Shown in pieces: positions 16,753 through 25,316 of a stretch of 41,169 nucleotides of DNA; within the stretch, counting starts at the first letter, position 1; every line of letters starts with the position of its first letter. The stretch is from JANQPX01 sp051010395 (GTDB taxonomy: Bacteria; Pseudomonadota; Alphaproteobacteria; Geminicoccales; Geminicoccaceae), in contig JBPCVQ010000012.1 of the NCBI GenBank assembly GCA_051010395.1, forward strand, positions 1 through 41,169. Direction: 5' to 3'. The position numbers were made by a program, and so were the translations under genes. The notes under the pieces were generated by a model. That model did no database searches, was not told where the DNA came from, and saw nothing but the letters and a program-made list of their open reading frames with translations.

Positions 16753-18480
16753 TCAGAGGTCGGCGTAGGCTTTGATTTCGGCCTTGCCGCCGGGATGGGT
16801 GACGGCGCCCTTCTCGGCTGAACCGACGGTTTGCGCATATTTCCAGAGCGTACCAGATGTATACTCCGTCGGTACCCGGGCGAAGCCCGAGCGGCGGGCG
16901 GCTAGTTCCTGGTCCGGGACCTCCACGTCCAGCGTACCCGCCTCGGCGTCGATCACGATGATATCGCCATCTTTGAGTAGGCCAATGGGGCCGCCCACGG
17001 CGGCCTCGGGGCCGACATGGCCGATGCAGAAACCGCGGGTCGCTCCGGAAAAACGCCCATCCGTGATCAACGCAACCTTATCGCCATTGCCCTGGCCGTA
17101 GATCGCTGAGGTGACGCCGAGCATTTCGCGCATGCCGGGACCGCCCTGCGGGCCTTCGTTACGGATGACCAGCACCTCGCCAGCCTCGTAGTTCCGGGAC
17201 TGCACGGCCGCCATCGCGTCCTCTTCGGACTCGAAGCAGCGGGCAGGGCCTTTGAACTTCTGAGACGCTAGGCCGGCGATTTTGACGATAGCTCCTTCCG
17301 GAGCGAGATTGCCGCGCAACCCGACAACGCCGCCGACCTTCATGATCGGATTAGATGTCGGACGGATGATCGGTTGATCGACGTTGAAGGTCACGTCTTC
17401 CAGATTTTGCGCAATGGTCTTACCGGTGACGGTGATGCAGTCGCCATGGAGATAGCCGCCCTCCATCAGCGCTTTCATCAAGAGTGGTACGCCGCCGACA
17501 TCGTGCAGGTCGCGCATCACATATTGGCCGGCGGGTTTCAGATCAGCGATGTAGGGGGTGCTGCGAAAGATTTCGCAGACATCGTGCAGATCGAAGTCGA
17601 TACCGCATTCATGAGCGATCGCCGGCAGATGCAGCCCACCATTGGTCGAGCCGCCGGAGGCTGCGACGACACGGGCCGCGTTCTCCAATGATTTTCGGGT
17701 GACGATGTCGCGCGGACGGATATTCTTGGCGAGTAGTTCCATCACCGCTTCACCGGAAGCCTCCGCCCACTGATCACGGGTTTCATAAGGTGCGGGCGTT
17801 CCCGCCGAACCGGGTAATGCAAGGCCGATCGCTTCGGAAACGCAAGCCATGGTATTGGCCGTGAACTGGCCACCGCAGGAGCCGCCGGACGGGCAGGCGA
17901 CCTGCTCGAGTTCATGCAGATCCTCATCGTTCATATCGCCGACGGCATGGCGGCCGACAGCTTCGAACACATCCTGGACAGTCACGTCCTTGCCGCGGAA
18001 TTTGCCTGGCAGGATCGAGCCGCCATACATGAAGACGGACGGAACATTGAGGCGCGCCATGGCCATCATGATGCCCGGCAAGGTCTTGTCACAACCTGCA
18101 AGGCCAACGAGCGCATCGTACGCATGGCCGCGCATGGTGAGTTCGGTGCTGTCGGCGATGACCTCGCGCGAGATCAGCGAGGACTTCATGCCCTGGTGGC
18201 CCATGGCGATACCGTCGGTCACAGTGATCGTCGTGAATTCGCGCGGCGTGCCGCCGGATTTGGCCACGCCGCGTTTGGCGGCCTGCGCCTGGCGGGCGAG
18301 CGTGATGTTGCAAGGTGCCGCTTCGTTCCAGGTGGTGACCACACCGACGAAGGGTTGGTTGATATCCTCCTCGCTCAGCCCCATCGCATAATAATAGGAG
18401 CGGTGCGGTGCGCGCTCCGGGCCCACCGTGGTATGGCGGCTCGGCAGCTTGGATTTGTCGAAAACGGTGCGGGTGGCCAT
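16753..18480 (-). CDS. ilvD: Dihydroxy-acid dehydratase
   Basis: Catalyses the third common step of valine, leucine and isoleucine synthesis, dehydrating 2,3-dihydroxy acids to 2-keto acids with an iron-sulfur cluster. The protein has 575 residues. The three cluster cysteines are C57 (PCNIT), C130 (GCDKTLPG) and C202 (SCGGQFTANTM). The motifs HQGMKSSLISREVIADS and GRFSGATRGFCIGHVGPEA are classic IlvD/Edd features. The spacing and the SCGGQFTANTM form favour IlvD over sugar-acid dehydratases. No leader peptide or attenuator is visible upstream. Confidence 0.95.
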   Translation of the reverse strand: MATRTVFDKSKLPSRHTTVGPERAPHRSYYYAMGLSEEDINQPFVGVVTTWNEAAPCNITLARQAQAAKRGVAKSGGTPREFTTITVTDGIAMGHQGMKSSLISREVIADSTELTMRGHAYDALVGLAGCDKTLPGIMMAMARLNVPSVFMYGGSILPGKFRGKDVTVQDVFEAVGRHAVGDMNDEDLHELEQVACPSGGSCGGQFTANTMACVSEAIGLALPGSAGTPAPYETRDQWAEASGEAVMELLAKNIRPRDIVTRKSLENAARVVAASGGSTNGGLHLPAIAHECGIDFDLHDVCEIFRSTPYIADLKPAGQYVMRDLHDVGGVPLLMKALMEGGYLHGDCITVTGKTIAQNLEDVTFNVDQPIIRPTSNPIMKVGGVVGLRGNLAPEGAIVKIAGLASQKFKGPARCFESEEDAMAAVQSRNYEAGEVLVIRNEGPQGGPGMREMLGVTSAIYGQGNGDKVALITDGRFSGATRGFCIGHVGPEAAVGGPIGLLKDGDIIVIDAEAGTLDVEVPDQELAARRSGFARVPTEYTSGTLWKYAQTVGSAEKGAVTHPGGKAEIKAYADL

Positions 18481-18708
18481 GGTCTTTTCCTACGTTCTCT
18501 TCATCGTCACTTGGTATTTTGATTGCTGCAACATAGGCCGAGCGGGCCCGTCTGCAAAGGTGGAGAGTGCATTGGCTGGTCTTAAGCGGATCAAATTTCC
18601 AGCGGACTCTGGGGCATTATGCGTAAAGCTTCACGTGCCATCGGGGACAGGTCGCGTTCGGAATGACCAAAGCTACGCCGATTGAAAAAGTGTATTTTCG
18701 TCCAGCAA

Positions 18709-18724
18709 CGTGATTTGGATCACA
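18709..18724. promoter_or_regulatory. CRP-like binding site
   Basis: CGTGATTTGGATCACA matches the CRP/FNR-superfamily pattern TGTGA-N6-TCACA at nine of ten positions, and its core GTGAT-N4-ATCAC is a perfect palindrome. It lies about 230 bases upstream of ilvD, with no plus-strand gene downstream. Confidence 0.45.
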
Positions 18725-18917
18725 CTTCTTTAGGTTAATCGGTGGCAAGATCAGCAGAGATAGAGCGTCGTCGAGCCCAGTTAGGCGGCGCCAGAGCGGG
18801 TATTTGAGGCCGTGCGTCCGATATCGAGCGTCGAGATTTGATGCGTGTCGCTATTTGAGACCAGCCGTCCGGGCGAACCTTAAGTCCAGCGACGGCACCT
18901 TTAAAGAAACCTCCGCA

Positions 18918-18949
18918 GCACGGCGCGGGATCCCCCTCCCGCGCCGTGC
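18918..18949. terminator. Very stable 13-base-pair hairpin
   Basis: GCACGGCGCGGGA (18918-18930) pairs perfectly with TCCCGCGCCGTGC (18937-18949) around a 6-base loop. It could end transcripts of the minus-strand glucan biosynthesis gene, about 180 bases downstream of its stop, or of an RNA from the plus strand. A T-rich stretch follows only loosely on the minus strand. Confidence 0.5.
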
Positions 18950-19072
18950 CCGGGGGCGGTGCCTGCTGACTTGCCTGAATTTGGCCTTGTAATTCGAGCT
19001 ATCCGCAGGAAATCGCGCTTGGCACGTACCAAGAGCCCGAGGCATCTGGCAGGCACCTAACCTGGCCGCCAA

Positions 19073-19090
19073 TCGAGCCCGCATACCCTT
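19073..19090. repeat. 18-base repeat, second copy
   Basis: Identical to 9354-9371. The 13 bases at 19059-19071 (AACCTGGCCGCCA) also recur at 39156-39168. All three places are just past the 3' ends of minus-strand genes. Confidence 0.5.
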
Positions 19091-19126
19091 CCCCAACACA
19101 TCACCCCAAGTTCCCTCTCGCGTGGG

Positions 19127-20692
19127 TCACGCGTAGGGGAAGGGGTGGTATTGGTAGAGCCAGGTTTCGGTGAGGGTTTTGTCGCCGAGCTGGAGATAGA
19201 GGCGGAGGTCGACGGGATCGTTGCCTTCGACCTCGAGATCGAAGAAGGCGCGCCAGTTCTTGGTGCCGACCACCTGAAGGGCATAGTCATTGCTGACCTC
19301 GCCCTTCGATGCGCTGATGATCGCCTGGACATCATCCAGTTTCTCGACGCTGTCCAGCGTGGCGCCGGCGAAGTCGATGACGAATTTCTTGATGCCCTCC
19401 GGTCTCGCCTGACCGGGTACACCGCCATTGCCGAGGCGGGTGTGGATCACCTTGGCGACCGATTCCGAAGGGTAGGGTTCGTCGGCGTTCCAGAACAGTC
19501 GGTAGTCGAAGGTCCACTCGGATCCGGCTTTGACCGGCTGGTCGGGCAACCAGTACATCACGATATTGTCGTGAATCTCATCATCGGTCGGGATCTCGAC
19601 GAGTTGCACAGCTCCCTTGCCCCAGTCGCCGAGCGGCTCGATCCAGACACTCGGTCGTCGATCGTAAAAAACACCGTCGTCCTCGTAGTTGTGAAAGGCG
19701 CGGTCACGCTGTAGCAGGCCGAACCCTTTGGGATTGTCATCGACAAAGCTATTGGTCATCACTGAGGATGGATTGTTCAATGGGCGCCAGAGGCGCTCGC
19801 CGGCCCCTGTCCACATAGCCAGACCATCGCTGTCATGAATCTCCGGTCGCCAGTCGCGCGCTTGATGCCGATTGTGCTCGCCGAACCAGAACATTGAGGT
19901 TAGTGGCGCTATGCCCATCCTCTTGATGTCCTTACGGGCGAAGAACCGGGCCTGGATGTCCTGCTGCACCATGCCTGCTTTCTTGCAGACCATGCGGAGC
20001 GCACCGGTGATGCTCGGGCCGTCCATCAGCGCATAAATGGTGAATTCATCGCCTTTCACCGTGCCTGGCTGCAGCCAGAACGCCGTAAAAGCCGGGAATT
20101 CCTCTGGCGTGGGAAGGGCAGTGTCGATCGCGGCGGCGCGTGCCGAAAGACCGTATTGGCTGAGTTCGCCCGAACTCCGGAAATAGGCGCCGCCGAGCAA
20201 GGCGAGCCAGTCGGTTTGTGCGTCCTGGCCGTCCTGCAGGCGAAAGCCGGCAAAACCGAGGTCATCTGGCAATTTCTCGTCGAGCCCGGTGTCACCGAAC
20301 GTGAAGTAGTCGGGGTGGTAAAGAACTTTTCGTGCGCGGCCCTGTTCCAGCCAGTGGATCTTAACCGGGGCTTTGAAATAGCGACCGAGGTGAAAAAGCT
20401 GCACTGGAAAATTGACATTGGTGCCCTCGCCGAGACCGAGCTCGCGCTTGAACACGATTTGCTGGAAGGCATCGTAGTCAATGGTCTCGAGAATATCGGG
20501 GTGACGGATCTCGGGCTCCTGATAATCGGCGGCGGCCAGATTTTTGGCCATGACCACCAGCTCATCGAAGCTGAACGGCACCGCTTCGCCGAGCTCGATC
20601 CTATCCCTCGCAGCGGATGCCGTACCTACTCCAAGGCCGGAAACGGCGCCGACAAAGGCGGCTGATTCAAGAAAATGACGACGGTTCAGCAT
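19127..20692 (-). CDS. Periplasmic glucan biosynthesis protein, MdoD/OpgD-like
   Basis: Members of the MdoG/MdoD (OpgG/OpgD) family act in the periplasm on the backbone of osmoregulated glucans. The 521-residue protein has a Tat signal (MLNRRHFLESAAFVGAVSG). It then shows the family pattern: a PFSFDELVVMAKNLAA start, YRLFWNADEP-like strands, GVFYDRRPSVWIEPLGDWG and ALMDGPSITGALRM. Tat export favours the OpgD-like branch over OpgG. No OpgH glucosyltransferase is in the window. An IRD-type start at ATG 20692 fits the signal sequence. Confidence 0.9.
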   Translation of the reverse strand: MLNRRHFLESAAFVGAVSGLGVGTASAARDRIELGEAVPFSFDELVVMAKNLAAADYQEPEIRHPDILETIDYDAFQQIVFKRELGLGEGTNVNFPVQLFHLGRYFKAPVKIHWLEQGRARKVLYHPDYFTFGDTGLDEKLPDDLGFAGFRLQDGQDAQTDWLALLGGAYFRSSGELSQYGLSARAAAIDTALPTPEEFPAFTAFWLQPGTVKGDEFTIYALMDGPSITGALRMVCKKAGMVQQDIQARFFARKDIKRMGIAPLTSMFWFGEHNRHQARDWRPEIHDSDGLAMWTGAGERLWRPLNNPSSVMTNSFVDDNPKGFGLLQRDRAFHNYEDDGVFYDRRPSVWIEPLGDWGKGAVQLVEIPTDDEIHDNIVMYWLPDQPVKAGSEWTFDYRLFWNADEPYPSESVAKVIHTRLGNGGVPGQARPEGIKKFVIDFAGATLDSVEKLDDVQAIISASKGEVSNDYALQVVGTKNWRAFFDLEVEGNDPVDLRLYLQLGDKTLTETWLYQYHPFPYA

Positions 20693-20818
20693 CTATCCAG
20701 GCATCTCCGATGGGACTGAGGCACCGACAATAATGTGCAGCCCTCCAAATGACAGGCCATGAGAAATAGATAAAATGCGATGAGGTCAAGCATGAATGAA
20801 CGCAGTCACGTGTTCGTC

Positions 20819-20853
20819 AAAAAGAAAGGCGGATCTGCCAATGCCGATCCGCC
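20819..20853 (-). terminator. Rho-independent terminator of the TAXI-OmpA gene
   Basis: Read on the minus strand, GGCGGAT pairs with ATCCGCC (20853-20847 with 20834-20828) around a 12-base loop. TTTCTTTTTG follows. It begins 52 bases after the stop of the minus-strand gene at 20905. Confidence 0.85.
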
Positions 20854-20904
20854 CTCCACTTACTTTTTCAACGCGGCCGGAAAGTGGCCGCGACGTCGCC
20901 CTGG

Positions 20905-22464
20905 TCAGATCGAGGCGCGCTTCTCCCAAGTTGGTTTCGTTTCGCTTTCATCCGGCACGAGAACCTGCTGTGGCTGGTCCGAGCCGACTGACGGCTTGAC
21001 CTTGATTTCGACCCGTCGATTCTGTGGCTGATATTCACGACCATCCTGGATTGCAGGAGCATCCGAGCCGTGGGTCTCCAGCAGGATTTCGTGGCCCTCG
21101 ACCCCGAATGTCCCGCGCAGCGTATTCATGACAGCATGAGCCCGAACTTCTGCAAGATAGGCATTATAGACGGGGTCACCGGAACGATCCGTATGGCCGC
21201 TGATCGTGATTTTGGCTGTGGTCAGATTATCGGCATAAGCGCTGACCTCGGCCAGCTCCTGCATGCCGATGCCGCTCACATCCTTCTCGTTGAGGTCGAA
21301 GTAGACGACAAAAGTCTTGGCATCGCCCTCGACATCTGACGGCTGATCCGTCGTCGCTGTAAGAGACGTAGTGCTTGCTTCAGCCCTGAGCGCGCCGTTG
21401 GGATCGTAGGCGGCGGTCTCCGCACGGCGAACACTTTCCGCAAGCGCCACATCCAGTTTGTCGTTTGGACCGAGCAGGCCGACCTCCTGATAAAAGCGAA
21501 GCGCACCCGGGTGGAGCGGCATCGGCATGCCGACCAACGCCCGATCCAGCGATGTTTCGTACATCGCGTCATGGATGTTGCGCAGGAAGTCGAGGTTCTC
21601 GAACATGGCCTTGGTCACTTGGTAGACGACTTCATCGCTGACATCGGCGCGCGCCACCAAGAGGTTCGACTTGGCGACGGTCTGGATATCGCCTTCCTGG
21701 CCGGGATAGGTGGCGGCGGGAATGACATAAGGCGTCCAAAGGCCAAGCCCGCCATCGGCCTTTGCGATCTGCTCGTCCGTGAACTCGAGCAACGTGTGCC
21801 GATCTCCGGAGTTGCCAAGGACGTTCTCGATATGGGGTGCCGGCGGTCGGATCGGCGTGCTCATGCCTTTGATCTCGCCGCGTCTGAGGGCCTCTGAGCT
21901 TTGACGATAGTTCAGGTGGGCGAGATTGAAGGTGTTGTCGACGTCGATGCCGAGATGGGAGAGCAGCAAGCGATTGGATTCTATAGGTCCGGGGCCGTCC
22001 ACACCCATCGAGACCGGCATGCCCTCAAGCTCGCCGAGGTCGGCGATAGTCCCGGTCTTTTCGAAGGCTTTATCAATGACGAAATGATCGGCATCACGCC
22101 AGAGCATGGCAATCGCGCGGATCTGGTCGTCAGGTGCTTCACCGGCAAATGTGCCCGTGCCGGTGCGGGCGAAATGGCCGAACATCGCCTGCAGGATGGC
22201 AAACTGAGCCTCATTGCTCTGCAACATGCGCACATTGTGAACGAAACCTCCGCTCTCTACGGCGGAGAGGTCCATCTTGTGCGACGGCATCAACTTGACC
22301 TTAGCGAGCGACGAGATGCCCACGCCGACTGCGAAAGACTTACCGGTCGTCCTGCCGGTGGCGAGCATGAAGCCTTCACCGGCCGGCGCGATCGCGGGCT
22401 GTCCCAGCAGGGCGGTGCCCAAGGCCACGACCATCATGCCCATCCGTGTTCCACTAAATGCCAT
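20905..22464 (-). CDS. TAXI-family TRAP solute receptor fused to an OmpA-like peptidoglycan-binding domain
   Basis: A 519-residue envelope protein with an unusual architecture. Residues 1-29 are a signal peptide (MMVVALGTALLGQPAIAPAG). Residues 30-330 are a TAXI receptor: LATGRTTGKSFAVG, WTPYVIPAATYPGQ and MPMPLHPGALRFYQEVGLL. A linker runs from 331 to 383. Residues 384-490 are an OmpA C-terminal domain (VVYFDLNEKD, ISGHTDRSGDPVYNAYLAEV, PQNRRVEIKV). The residues that bind diaminopimelate in OmpA, Asp and Arg 15 apart, are kept as D426 and R441, with N434. Residues 491-519 form a tail ending PTWEKRASI. ATG 22464 gives a proper signal peptide; a longer start at 22524 does not. No TAXI permease is adjacent. 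It has its own terminator and a candidate promoter. Confidence 0.87.
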   Translation of the reverse strand: MAFSGTRMGMMVVALGTALLGQPAIAPAGEGFMLATGRTTGKSFAVGVGISSLAKVKLMPSHKMDLSAVESGGFVHNVRMLQSNEAQFAILQAMFGHFARTGTGTFAGEAPDDQIRAIAMLWRDADHFVIDKAFEKTGTIADLGELEGMPVSMGVDGPGPIESNRLLLSHLGIDVDNTFNLAHLNYRQSSEALRRGEIKGMSTPIRPPAPHIENVLGNSGDRHTLLEFTDEQIAKADGGLGLWTPYVIPAATYPGQEGDIQTVAKSNLLVARADVSDEVVYQVTKAMFENLDFLRNIHDAMYETSLDRALVGMPMPLHPGALRFYQEVGLLGPNDKLDVALAESVRRAETAAYDPNGALRAEASTTSLTATTDQPSDVEGDAKTFVVYFDLNEKDVSGIGMQELAEVSAYADNLTTAKITISGHTDRSGDPVYNAYLAEVRAHAVMNTLRGTFGVEGHEILLETHGSDAPAIQDGREYQPQNRRVEIKVKPSVGSDQPQQVLVPDESETKPTWEKRASI

Positions 22465-22873
22465 CCTACGACCCCCTTTGTGCGTTCCCAGGAGTTCAAG
22501 ACCTGACCGGCCGTTCGCTATCATTGGAACGACGCCGATCTACTCATCGATACGCGCTATTTTTTTGTCGGATCTGCGCGCATTTTAACACTGCCAGTGC
22601 AGCTTGGAGCTGAATCATTTTCACCTTCCAGTTGATTAATATGGAAAGCGAACAACTTTTTACCAAAAGCCGATCGAATATCCGCAAACTTCTTGGCAAA
22701 TGTCAAGCGTTCTCGGGGTTTCCCACCAAGCGGACAAGCACCAGAGGGAGTCGCAATACATGGCAGGCATGAGAAGTCGTTGGGAAGCGTAGGATAGTGC
22801 GCCTAGCCTTGGTGCAAATTACGTCTTGCCAGCAGCACTTTGCTGCCGATAGGTGATGGCTTCAGAGCTCATT
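22465..22873. other. Region between the two TAXI receptor genes, 409 bases
   Basis: No gene is seen. It is more AT-rich than its flanks and contains a good sigma-70-like promoter for the downstream TAXI-OmpA gene (22677-22706). No strong terminator for the upstream receptor gene was found, so read-through is possible. Confidence 0.5.
22677..22706 (-). promoter_or_regulatory. Sigma-70-like promoter for the TAXI-OmpA gene
   Basis: On the minus strand a perfect TTGACA (22706-22701) is followed after 18 bases by GATATT (22682-22677), which matches 4 of 6 positions of the -10 consensus. It lies about 210 bases before the start codon and points towards the gene. Confidence 0.5.
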
Positions 22874-24130
22874 CTAGAGAGTGGCACGCTGCTTCCAGTA
22901 GGGCTCGGGCCGTTCCCGGGTATCTTTAGGTTGCGGGGCAGCAGTCGGGGGCGTCGACGTCAGTAATGGGCCGGCGGCGCCTGTCGTCGGCCAGTCGCTG
23001 GCGACATTGGCGTCAGGGTAGTGTTCTGGAGCATCAGGATAATGTGCTGGGGGAAAGCGTGCCGGCGTTGCGTCCGGTTGCTCGGCTTCCTGCTTGACTG
23101 GCGACAAATTGGGAGAGGCGGCCTCTCCATCCAGAGCAGGTGTCTTGATCAGGCCGGCCTCGCTGAAATAGCGAAGCGCACCCGGATGGAGCGGCATGGC
23201 CATGCCGGCAAGTGCGGTATCTAGAGAAAGATTGCCCAATGCCGGATCGACCCGCTTCAGGTAGGCGAGGTTTTCAAAGATGCTCTTGGTGATCGCATAG
23301 ACGACATCCGGATCGACGTCGGCCCGAACCACCAGGAGATTAGAAAGCCCGATCGTCCAGATATCCTCGTTCTGACCGGGATAGGTGGCGGCGCGAATGA
23401 CATATGGCGTCCAGAGCCAATGATTACCGTTGGCCTTGGTCATTTGGCTTTCGGTGACGTCCAGTAGTCGCAGGCCTGAAGCCGGTTCCTTGAAGACACT
23501 CTCGAAAGTAGTTTCGGGCGGGCGCGCGGTCGTGCTGAACGCATCGACTTCGCCGCGCTTGATCGCCGAAATAACGTCGCCGTCCGTGATCGATGCGAAC
23601 TCGAAGTCGCGATCGGTCTCAATACCAAGATCGGCGAGCAGCAGGCGATTGGCATCGGCCACGCCGGTCGAAGCGGAGCCGAGAAACACCTTGCGGTCTT
23701 TCAGCGTGGACAGATCGTCGATGGTGCCGGTGGCCACGTCATCTTCGCGCATCACAAGATGGAGGGCATCCCTCCAGAGCGTGGCGATCGCTTGAAAGCC
23801 GGTTTCGGGCGGTTCACCGGCAAAAGAGCCGACACCAAGCCTTACCGCATGGCCGGTTACTGATGGAAGAATGGCGAGCTGGGCGTCGTCCGCCTGAAGC
23901 ATGCGCACATTACCGATCGCACCGGAACTCTCCAAGGGTTGGAGATCGATTTTGTCGTTCGGCAGAAGCTCGAACTTGACGAGGGATGAGAGGCCGACAC
24001 TGGCTCGGTAGATGGGCGTGCCGCTCTGCCCACCTGCCAGCGTCAGATTTTCATCAGCGAGGGTCGGCCAGTTGACTATGAAGAAGAGCATGAGGACGCT
24101 TCTTACACTCAGCCATTTTGCGGCTCTCAT
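22874..24130 (-). CDS. TAXI-family TRAP solute receptor with proline-rich C-terminal tail
   Basis: A 418-residue paralogue of the neighbouring TAXI-OmpA protein. A signal peptide (SVLMLFFIVNWPTLA) precedes a TAXI receptor body. The two proteins share long blocks, for example LWTPYVI-AATYPGQ, SNLLV-RADV and PLHPGALR. Instead of an OmpA domain, residues from about 336 form a low-complexity, Pro/Ala-rich, probably disordered tail with HYPDA written twice. It ends PYWKQRATL, close to the PTWEKRASI end of its neighbour. GGGAGA lies 7 bases before the ATG. The ligand is unknown; related TAXI receptors bind glutamate or other carboxylates. No permease is present. Confidence 0.87.
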   Translation of the reverse strand: MRAAKWLSVRSVLMLFFIVNWPTLADENLTLAGGQSGTPIYRASVGLSSLVKFELLPNDKIDLQPLESSGAIGNVRMLQADDAQLAILPSVTGHAVRLGVGSFAGEPPETGFQAIATLWRDALHLVMREDDVATGTIDDLSTLKDRKVFLGSASTGVADANRLLLADLGIETDRDFEFASITDGDVISAIKRGEVDAFSTTARPPETTFESVFKEPASGLRLLDVTESQMTKANGNHWLWTPYVIRAATYPGQNEDIWTIGLSNLLVVRADVDPDVVYAITKSIFENLAYLKRVDPALGNLSLDTALAGMAMPLHPGALRYFSEAGLIKTPALDGEAASPNLSPVKQEAEQPDATPARFPPAHYPDAPEHYPDANVASDWPTTGAAGPLLTSTPPTAAPQPKDTRERPEPYWKQRATL

Positions 24131-24697
24131 CGACCGATCTCCCGGTAGGTTTCAGTTATGCCGCTCAGGCTCGGAGAAAGCTCCCGGATGCCAAAACGCA
24201 TAAGTAGTTATTTGTTGATGCTAAATCAATCAAAGGGGAGCAGTTATCGCGAGGATTGGTTGACTGTCAACATCAACCATAAGAATTTGTTTGTTTCGAA
24301 TTTTAATGGTTTTCAATTGAGTTTTCCTGCCCTGCGGCAGCAACTAAGTGCTCGTTTCAAAATTCGTCAGCCAATTGATCATTGTCGCCGATCAACGGTC
24401 GCTCTGGATCGAGACTGCATGCACCTGAAGAATAAGGTTAAGAAATCATCTCAGGGGTTTTTCTCAACGAGTTGTCCATATTGAAGTTTTCTTGTTTGCG
24501 GCGAAGACAGATAGCAGGAGACGGCAGTCATCGCTCGACACTTCGTGTGGTCTTCTTATCATCGCTGTGGCCTCAATGCCGCAGTAATAGGTAAAATTTT
24601 AGGCAAATGCGAATTTTTTGTGGCATGAATCCGCCATTCTTGTGTTCATACCAACGTAATCGCAGACTAAATTTCTGTCACTTCGGGGGTACAAATA
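24131..24697. other. AT-rich gene-free region upstream of the TAXI pair
   Basis: About 570 bases of clearly lower GC than the rest of the window, with many A/T runs between 24200 and 24690. An open frame on the plus strand here gives a family-less translation and is not accepted. A palindrome (24258-24278) lies about 130 bases before the upstream TAXI gene. The region probably holds that gene's promoter. Confidence 0.5.
24258..24278. promoter_or_regulatory. Palindrome upstream of the TAXI receptor genes
   Basis: GGTTGA (24258-24263) and TCAACC (24273-24278) are perfect 6-base arms with a 9-base spacer; inside it TTGACTGTCAA is itself a palindrome. It may be an operator for the minus-strand receptor gene starting at 24130. 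Chance is not excluded in AT-rich DNA. Confidence 0.3.
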
Positions 24698-24907
24698 ATG
24701 CTCTTGCACATGGCGGTTCGTTCAGGTTGTCGCATCCGACATAGAGACTGGCCTCCCTTTCACTATGCACAGCTGCAGCCGACCGGGGACGGCCAATGGC
24801 GTCTTTGCAGGATGACTCCGCATAGCGACATGCCGCCGATCGAAGTCCGGTTCGACGCTCTCGGTGATGACGCCGATTGGAAGATTTTGGATATGCCGCC
24901 GGAGTGA
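24698..24907 (+). CDS. Hypothetical small soluble protein (69 residues)
   Basis: The frame has GC-rich third positions typical of real genes here. A GGGGGT ribosome-binding site lies 7 bases before the ATG. The product is polar, with a basic first half (RSGCRIRHRDWPPFHYAQLQ) and an acidic end (FDALGDDADWKILDMPPE). There is no signal peptide, membrane span or recognised domain. Its neighbours give no functional hint. Confidence 0.5.
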   Translation: MLLHMAVRSGCRIRHRDWPPFHYAQLQPTGDGQWRLCRMTPHSDMPPIEVRFDALGDDADWKILDMPPE

Positions 24908-25316
24908 CCTGTCGGACTGAGAGCCCATGTTAGAAGTTTTCGAGCGGCTTCAAGCCCTCTTTCTCGCCCGATCTCTATTTCAAGGCGATGAAATCATTCG
25001 AAAATGTCTAACCCGGCCTCTAGAGGGCCTAGCTGTGTCTTTCGAGCGCATGCCGTTTGACTTGGGCACCGACAACTGATGGCTCGAGGCTCTTGGCCAG
25101 GGGCAGAGAAGCAGCATGGCAATGTGCTTTGCTATTGACTGAGGCGGTGATGGGCGCCGATGGCGACTTCCTCAAGGTCTATTGTCGGGGCCAATACCGA
25201 AGATGCGACGACTTGTAGATAAAGCAACGGGCAAAATGTGCATGCCTCACCCATGATTGCCGGATCCAAGAATCCCGGCTGGCTCTTGGCGCACCTCCAT
25301 TTCGGCCTACCCTCAA
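24908..25316. other. Gene-free region, 409 bases
   Basis: I see no gene, convincing promoter or repeat here beyond a short palindrome (CCTCTAGAGG near 25018). Confidence 0.4.

Larger units (their letters stand above)
18481..19126. other. Gene-free region upstream of ilvD, 646 bases
   Basis: No protein gene is supported. The stretch contains a CRP-like palindrome (18709-18724), a perfect 13-base-pair hairpin (18918-18949) and the second copy of an 18-base repeat (19073-19090). The ilvD promoter must lie in the part nearest 18480. A small RNA between the palindrome and the hairpin is possible but unproven. Confidence 0.5.

Noticed and set aside
24158..24484. 108-codon plus-strand frame in AT-rich DNA
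   Set aside because: Codon use is unlike neighbours, there is no ribosome-binding site and no family; the region more likely holds promoter DNA.
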